Assembly (NCBI GenBank): GCA_024644145.1
Contig: JAHELO010000031.1
Span: 1-10,062 of the forward strand
DNA: 10,062 nt
Reading direction: 5' to 3'
From: Christiangramia sp.
GTDB taxonomy: Bacteria > Bacteroidota > Bacteroidia > Flavobacteriales > Flavobacteriaceae
Shown: piece by piece, positions 6,753 to 10,062 of the stretch
How the letters are laid out: every line of letters starts with the position of its first letter
Numbering within the stretch: position 1 is the stretch's first letter
Program-made: the position numbers and the translations under genes
Notes under the pieces: generated by a model
What the model saw: the letters and a program-made list of their open reading frames with translations, nothing else
The model's database searches: none
What the model was told of the DNA's origin: nothing

Positions 6753-7405
6753 ATCCTAACTTTCAGCCACTCTCTTAATTCATAGAAATTCTGGGGAGCA
6801 ACTCCATGGCCCACGGGAAATTCTGAGTAGGAATTTTTTACTCCAAGATTATCCAGATAAGGTTTGGTCTTTCTGGCCCAGTCTACTGGAATCACCTGGT
6901 CTACGCTACCGTGAGAGCAATAAAAATCCAGATTTGATAAATCCTTGCTTTCCAGGTCGTCTTTCAGGATTCCCTGGTTTATATAACCACTCAGGGCGAC
7001 AACGTTTTTAATTTTTTCCGGGTAGGAGAGTGCCACGGCATAACTAAGAATACTGCCCTGGCTAAATCCAAGTAGGTTTATGTTATCGGGATCTACCGGA
7101 TAATTCTTTATCACTTCATCTATAAAATCTCTGATGGTTTCCCTGGAGGTTATCGCCTGCAAGTCATCACTGAATTTACCGTTATTATTATCCCAATGTA
7201 TAGCATACCAGGCGTTGCCATAAGGCTGCATGGGATAAGGGGCTTTAACCGAAATAATAAAAAGCTCCTCTGGTAGTTCACCGGCAAACGAAAAGAGATC
7301 ATTCTCATCGCTACCATAACCGTGAAGCATTATTAATACAGGGGAATTACCGGATTTTTTATTGGGTTCTCTTACTATATGCTGAAGTGAAAAATCTTGC
7401 GTCAT
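6749..7405 (-). CDS. Alpha/beta-hydrolase esterase (carboxylesterase/phospholipase family)
   Basis: A 218-residue serine hydrolase of the PF02230-type family, which includes bacterial carboxylesterases and acyl-protein thioesterase-like enzymes; typical length is 200-230. The catalytic triad can be read directly: Ser115 in the nucleophile elbow GFSQGS, Asp169 in HGSVDQVIP, and His200 in VGHGV. The oxyanion-side motif is LHGYGSDENDL (27-37). There is no signal peptide, so it is probably cytosolic; the physiological ester is unknown. The ATG at 7405 shares its A with the TAA of the preceding gene (TAATG), which points to coupled translation. It is the last gene of the four-gene minus-strand operon. 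It has no terminator at its end, because its stop overlaps the converging gene. Confidence 0.93.
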   Translation of the reverse strand: MTQDFSLQHIVREPNKKSGNSPVLIMLHGYGSDENDLFSFAGELPEELFIISVKAPYPMQPYGNAWYAIHWDNNNGKFSDDLQAITSRETIRDFIDEVIKNYPVDPDNINLLGFSQGSILSYAVALSYPEKIKNVVALSGYINQGILKDDLESKDLSNLDFYCSHGSVDQVIPVDWARKTKPYLDNLGVKNSYSEFPVGHGVAPQNFYELREWLKVRI

Positions 7406-7728
7406 TATGAAATTGTACTAAACCATTTTTGAAATAAAGGGCCCAGAAGAGGTACCTCTCGTTCTTCCCCTTTTATTGCCATTATTATACCATATCCCCA
7501 TAGAACGATAAAGAAAACGTAAAAGGCTCCTATGATAAAACCCTGATCAAACAAGCCCATTAAAGCCCCAATGAGGTAAAATGTTATGTTAATCCCAAAG
7601 GCCTGCCGAATATGGAAACTGGCGAACCTGTCTTTAGGGTCCAGATTCATAAAATAAGCGATAATCGTTCCTATTATGGTAATGTAAGCGACCACGGCTG
7701 TGGTTTTTGCCTGTCTTGATGTTTCCAT
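7405..7728 (-). CDS. DUF4870/Tic20-like small membrane protein
   Basis: A 107-residue integral inner-membrane protein with hydrophobic segments at about residues 10-27, 46-60 and 64-86. The FASFHIRQAFG stretch (35-45), between the first two segments, is the diagnostic histidine/arginine loop of DUF4870/Tic20-like proteins. A conserved-looking ending, PLLGPLFQKWF (93-103), follows. Function is unknown. It starts 4 bases after the pyrC-like stop and overlaps the esterase start by one base, so all are likely on one message. There is no enzymatic motif. Confidence 0.8.
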   Translation of the reverse strand: METSRQAKTTAVVAYITIIGTIIAYFMNLDPKDRFASFHIRQAFGINITFYLIGALMGLFDQGFIIGAFYVFFIVLWGYGIIMAIKGEEREVPLLGPLFQKWFSTIS

Positions 7729-7732
7729 GATA

Positions 7733-8989
7733 TTATAATTCTATACTAATAAAACCATTTTGGGTTATTGCGCCAAAGGCATGACCCTTTAATTCTCTAT
7801 TGAGAAAAATACTGTTCCTGGAAGTGGAAAAAATATTCCTTTCAGAAAAAGAATAAGTCTCACTTGGGATGAATAGACTTAGATCTACCGGTGAATTTTC
7901 CATTATCGAAGTGTCTTCAATATTGAATCGCTGTTTACCGGCTGTCATAAATTTAATTACCTCCTCCAGTTCAAATATCGAGCATAAAGCGCCAAAAGCA
8001 GATTCCAGGCCTATGCTTCCATATAATGCATTGTCAAATTCTACTTTCTTATGTTCTACATCAATAGGATTATGATCGCTCGTCACCATATCTATGGTGC
8101 CGTCCCGTAGACCTTTTATTAATGCTTTATTATCCTTTTTAGTTCTCAATGGAGGCAATACCTTAGTATTCGCATCGAAAGCCTGCAATTCTTCATCTGT
8201 TAATATCAGGTTATGGATCGCCACACTGCAACTTACATCTAACCCCTTTTTCTTTGCTTCTTTTATTAGTTTAACCGATTTCTCTGTAGATATTGTAGGG
8301 ATGTGTAATTTACCTCCCGTATATTCCAACAAATATAGGTCTCTGGTAATTTGAAGTTCTTCAGCAAGGTTTGGAATTCCTTTTAAACCTAAGGAGGTAC
8401 TTTGCTCATGTTCGTTTACCATTCCTTTCCCTGCAATCCTGTTTTCCTGAGGGTAACTCTGGATAAGCGCATCAAAGTTCTGGGCATACTGTAAAGCGAT
8501 CTTTAGCAGGTTGGGATTTCTAAGTGGCAACTTATAATCTCCAAAGCTAACTGCTCCGGCTTCTTTCATGTCCAGTAGTTCTGCCAGGTCTACTCCTTCA
8601 CTTTTCATCGTAAGTGCACCTACGGGATAAAGACTTACAGGATGATTTGCAGCTTTTGCTTTAACAGCAGCAATACTACCACTATGGTCTAAAACCGGAT
8701 TGGTATATGGATTTAAAGCTACCGATGTAAATCCAGATTTACCAGCAGTATCCAAACCGTTAGAAATTGTTTCTCTTTCTTCAAAACCAGGTTCTCCAAA
8801 ATTTACACTGCTGTCAAACCATCCTGGTGAAGCATGCAAATTAGGGACTTCTATAATTTCATCTGCTTTTTCATTAAGGTCCTTACCAATCTTCAAAATC
8901 TCACCATGGTCTATAAAAATATCAAGGGTTTTACGGTGATGAGGAGAGTTAACATCGAGAATAGTAACCGATTTTAGAAGTAACTTCAT
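7733..8989 (-). CDS. pyrC: Dihydroorotase-like protein, probably non-catalytic (PyrC')
   Basis: A 418-residue amidohydrolase-fold protein aligning end to end with class I dihydroorotases, the pyrimidine-pathway enzymes that interconvert carbamoyl aspartate and dihydroorotate. Several defining residues are replaced. The metal-binding DxHxH is DSSVN (59-63), so both His are lost. The substrate Arg of REPG is Gly (GEPG, 65-68). The MPNTxP substrate loop reads NPYTNP (93-98), and the HCED-type His region (about 178-182) reads QSYPQ. Retained are Asp151 (SFGDY), His229 (LHIPT) and Asp305 (TSDHNP). This pattern resembles the inactive PyrC' subunits that support aspartate carbamoyltransferase in some bacteria; whether it does so here is inference. 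The frame is intact with normal length, so it is not a pseudogene. The ATG at 8989 overlaps the upstream BatA-like stop (ATGA). Confidence 0.85.
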   Translation of the reverse strand: MKLLLKSVTILDVNSPHHRKTLDIFIDHGEILKIGKDLNEKADEIIEVPNLHASPGWFDSSVNFGEPGFEERETISNGLDTAGKSGFTSVALNPYTNPVLDHSGSIAAVKAKAANHPVSLYPVGALTMKSEGVDLAELLDMKEAGAVSFGDYKLPLRNPNLLKIALQYAQNFDALIQSYPQENRIAGKGMVNEHEQSTSLGLKGIPNLAEELQITRDLYLLEYTGGKLHIPTISTEKSVKLIKEAKKKGLDVSCSVAIHNLILTDEELQAFDANTKVLPPLRTKKDNKALIKGLRDGTIDMVTSDHNPIDVEHKKVEFDNALYGSIGLESAFGALCSIFELEEVIKFMTAGKQRFNIEDTSIMENSPVDLSLFIPSETYSFSERNIFSTSRNSIFLNRELKGHAFGAITQNGFISIEL

Positions 8990-10062
8990 TTAAAGAATTT
9001 TATAAGTAGCATTTCGATTGCTAAAAATATTAAGGCAAAAATAACAAACCATTTCCAAAGAGAAGTGATTTGAGTAGCGGCATTTATCTGCTGGAAATAT
9101 TCGTCTACAGTGGAATAAATTTTTGCTTTTGGATAAGTGGTAGGATCCTGAAACCTCTCATTACTTTCTGTTCTTGAATAGTTAAAACTAATATGACCTA
9201 GAACAGATTTATCTGAGGTGATTTCGTAATTACCCGCGATCAGTTCAACATTTCCGGTATGGATTGTAGTACGGTTTCCGTAATGTTGCTGCTGTGGAAT
9301 GAGATCTGTAACTGTATTTTTAATATGTAAAACCTGGTCCTGACCCAACTTCGCAGGGATATCTATTTTATCATCTCTGTTTGTTAAATAAAAAAGTTGA
9401 TTTTTCTTTAGGGCGGTTAATCCTATTTGATAAAAAACAGGTACGATCAGGGGTGAATTTTGAAAATTTGAATTCTCATGATTAAGGGCTGCGGTAAACA
9501 CATAGACCGAATTAGATTCAGCCAAGAATGCCTGGTTATCCTGATAACTCAAAATTGAATTTGCAGATCCAAGATTATAAGAATTGAGAACCTTCGGGTA
9601 TTCAAAGTTTTCGATCTCTTTTTCAAAGACATTATCAAAAAGTGGATGGTCAAATAAGATTCTAGTGATTAATCTCTCCGTGGTTACTTTTTTTGTAAAA
9701 GCAGGAAATCCAAAAGTATTCAATATTTGTGTGTAGCCCTGGATATCTTCTGAGGGAATAATAATTATTGAAGCTCCATTATTCTTAGCAGCAGAGAGAT
9801 TGTTTTTTAATGAAGAAGGAACCTGGTCTATTTCATTCAGCACTATAAGATTTGCCGAATTCAGCTTATTAAAATCAATCTGATCTGGTTGAAACTTTAG
9901 AAGTTGAAATTCTGGTTGGGTGAAAATTCGTTCCAGGTAATCAGATTCGTCTGCAGTTATTATTATAACCTTGATCTCAGGATTTTCAGAAATATTGAAA
10001 TATAGCTTGTCGTCATATTTTAAACCGTTATCCTCAATTTCTATACGGCCATCTGTAATCTT
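8986..10062 (-). CDS. BatA-like membrane protein, C-terminal part
   Basis: Partial: the frame is open through the right edge, giving at least 358 residues, and the true start lies outside the window (an in-frame GTG at 9843 is internal). The visible part has a von Willebrand A-like alpha/beta region (strands such as KVIIITAD and SANLIVLNE, then SIIIIPSED) and then a beta-rich region. It ends in a single C-terminal transmembrane segment (about residues 336-357) followed by a final Lys. This layout fits the large BatA/aerotolerance-regulator N-terminal-domain proteins of Bacteroidota, which carry two more membrane helices at the unseen N-terminus. No MIDAS motif (DxSxS) is seen in the visible part, so metal-dependent ligand binding is doubtful. 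The stop overlaps the dihydroorotase-like start by 4 bases. Confidence 0.75.
   Translation of the reverse strand, partial: KITDGRIEIEDNGLKYDDKLYFNISENPEIKVIIITADESDYLERIFTQPEFQLLKFQPDQIDFNKLNSANLIVLNEIDQVPSSLKNNLSAAKNNGASIIIIPSEDIQGYTQILNTFGFPAFTKKVTTERLITRILFDHPLFDNVFEKEIENFEYPKVLNSYNLGSANSILSYQDNQAFLAESNSVYVFTAALNHENSNFQNSPLIVPVFYQIGLTALKKNQLFYLTNRDDKIDIPAKLGQDQVLHIKNTVTDLIPQQQHYGNRTTIHTGNVELIAGNYEITSDKSVLGHISFNYSRTESNERFQDPTTYPKAKIYSTVDEYFQQINAATQITSLWKWFVIFALIFLAIEMLLIKFFK

Noticed and set aside
7733..8989. Dihydroorotase-like gene as a decaying pseudogene
   Set aside because: The frame is full length, tightly coupled to both neighbours and retains fold-defining segments. Losses are confined to active-site residues, which suggests change of role rather than decay.

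Overview
The window looks like chromosomal housekeeping DNA from a marine-type member of the Bacteroidota, most likely Flavobacteriaceae (Gramella/Christiangramia-like; this is inference). Supporting signs are AT-rich DNA, short intergenic gaps, promoters of the TAnnTTTG type rather than TATAAT, few Shine-Dalgarno sequences, several TTG/GTG starts, and lineage-typical genes (DUF4290 beside murA, a BatA-like protein beside a dihydroorotase-like protein). I see no tRNA, rRNA, IS element, phage gene, CRISPR array or resistance cassette, and no gene-free stretch longer than about 105 bases.

Left part (1-1411, minus strand): a small P-loop ATPase (AAA_28 type) is followed after 6 bases by a RecQ-family DNA helicase, which runs off the left edge at helicase motif V. 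Divergent from it (1494-3859, plus strand) lie a DUF493/YbeD-like protein, a DUF4290 protein and murA. The last two are 15 bases apart and probably co-transcribed. MurA has Asp in place of the fosfomycin-sensitive catalytic Cys. A perfect 19-bp hairpin flanked by A and T runs ends murA and also serves the convergent gene.

Middle (3926-6752): a conserved protein of about 487 residues and unknown function on the minus strand shares a 103-base divergent control region with a plus-strand pair. The pair is a PhnP-like metallo-beta-lactamase-fold hydrolase and a membrane-anchored hypothetical protein. Each direction has its own TACTTTTG -7 element.

Right part (6749-10062, minus strand): a tightly packed four-gene operon is read from the right edge. 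It holds a BatA-like membrane protein (N-terminus outside the window), a dihydroorotase homologue that has lost key metal ligands, a small DUF4870/Tic20-like membrane protein and a serine esterase of the carboxylesterase/phospholipase family. The junctions are ATGA overlap, 4-base gap and TAATG overlap. The operon meets the plus-strand hypothetical gene at a shared CTAG that supplies both stop codons.

No clearly new system is visible. The points most worth a second look are the degenerate dihydroorotase translationally coupled to a BatA-like protein, the unassigned 487-residue protein, and the DUF4290-murA pairing.
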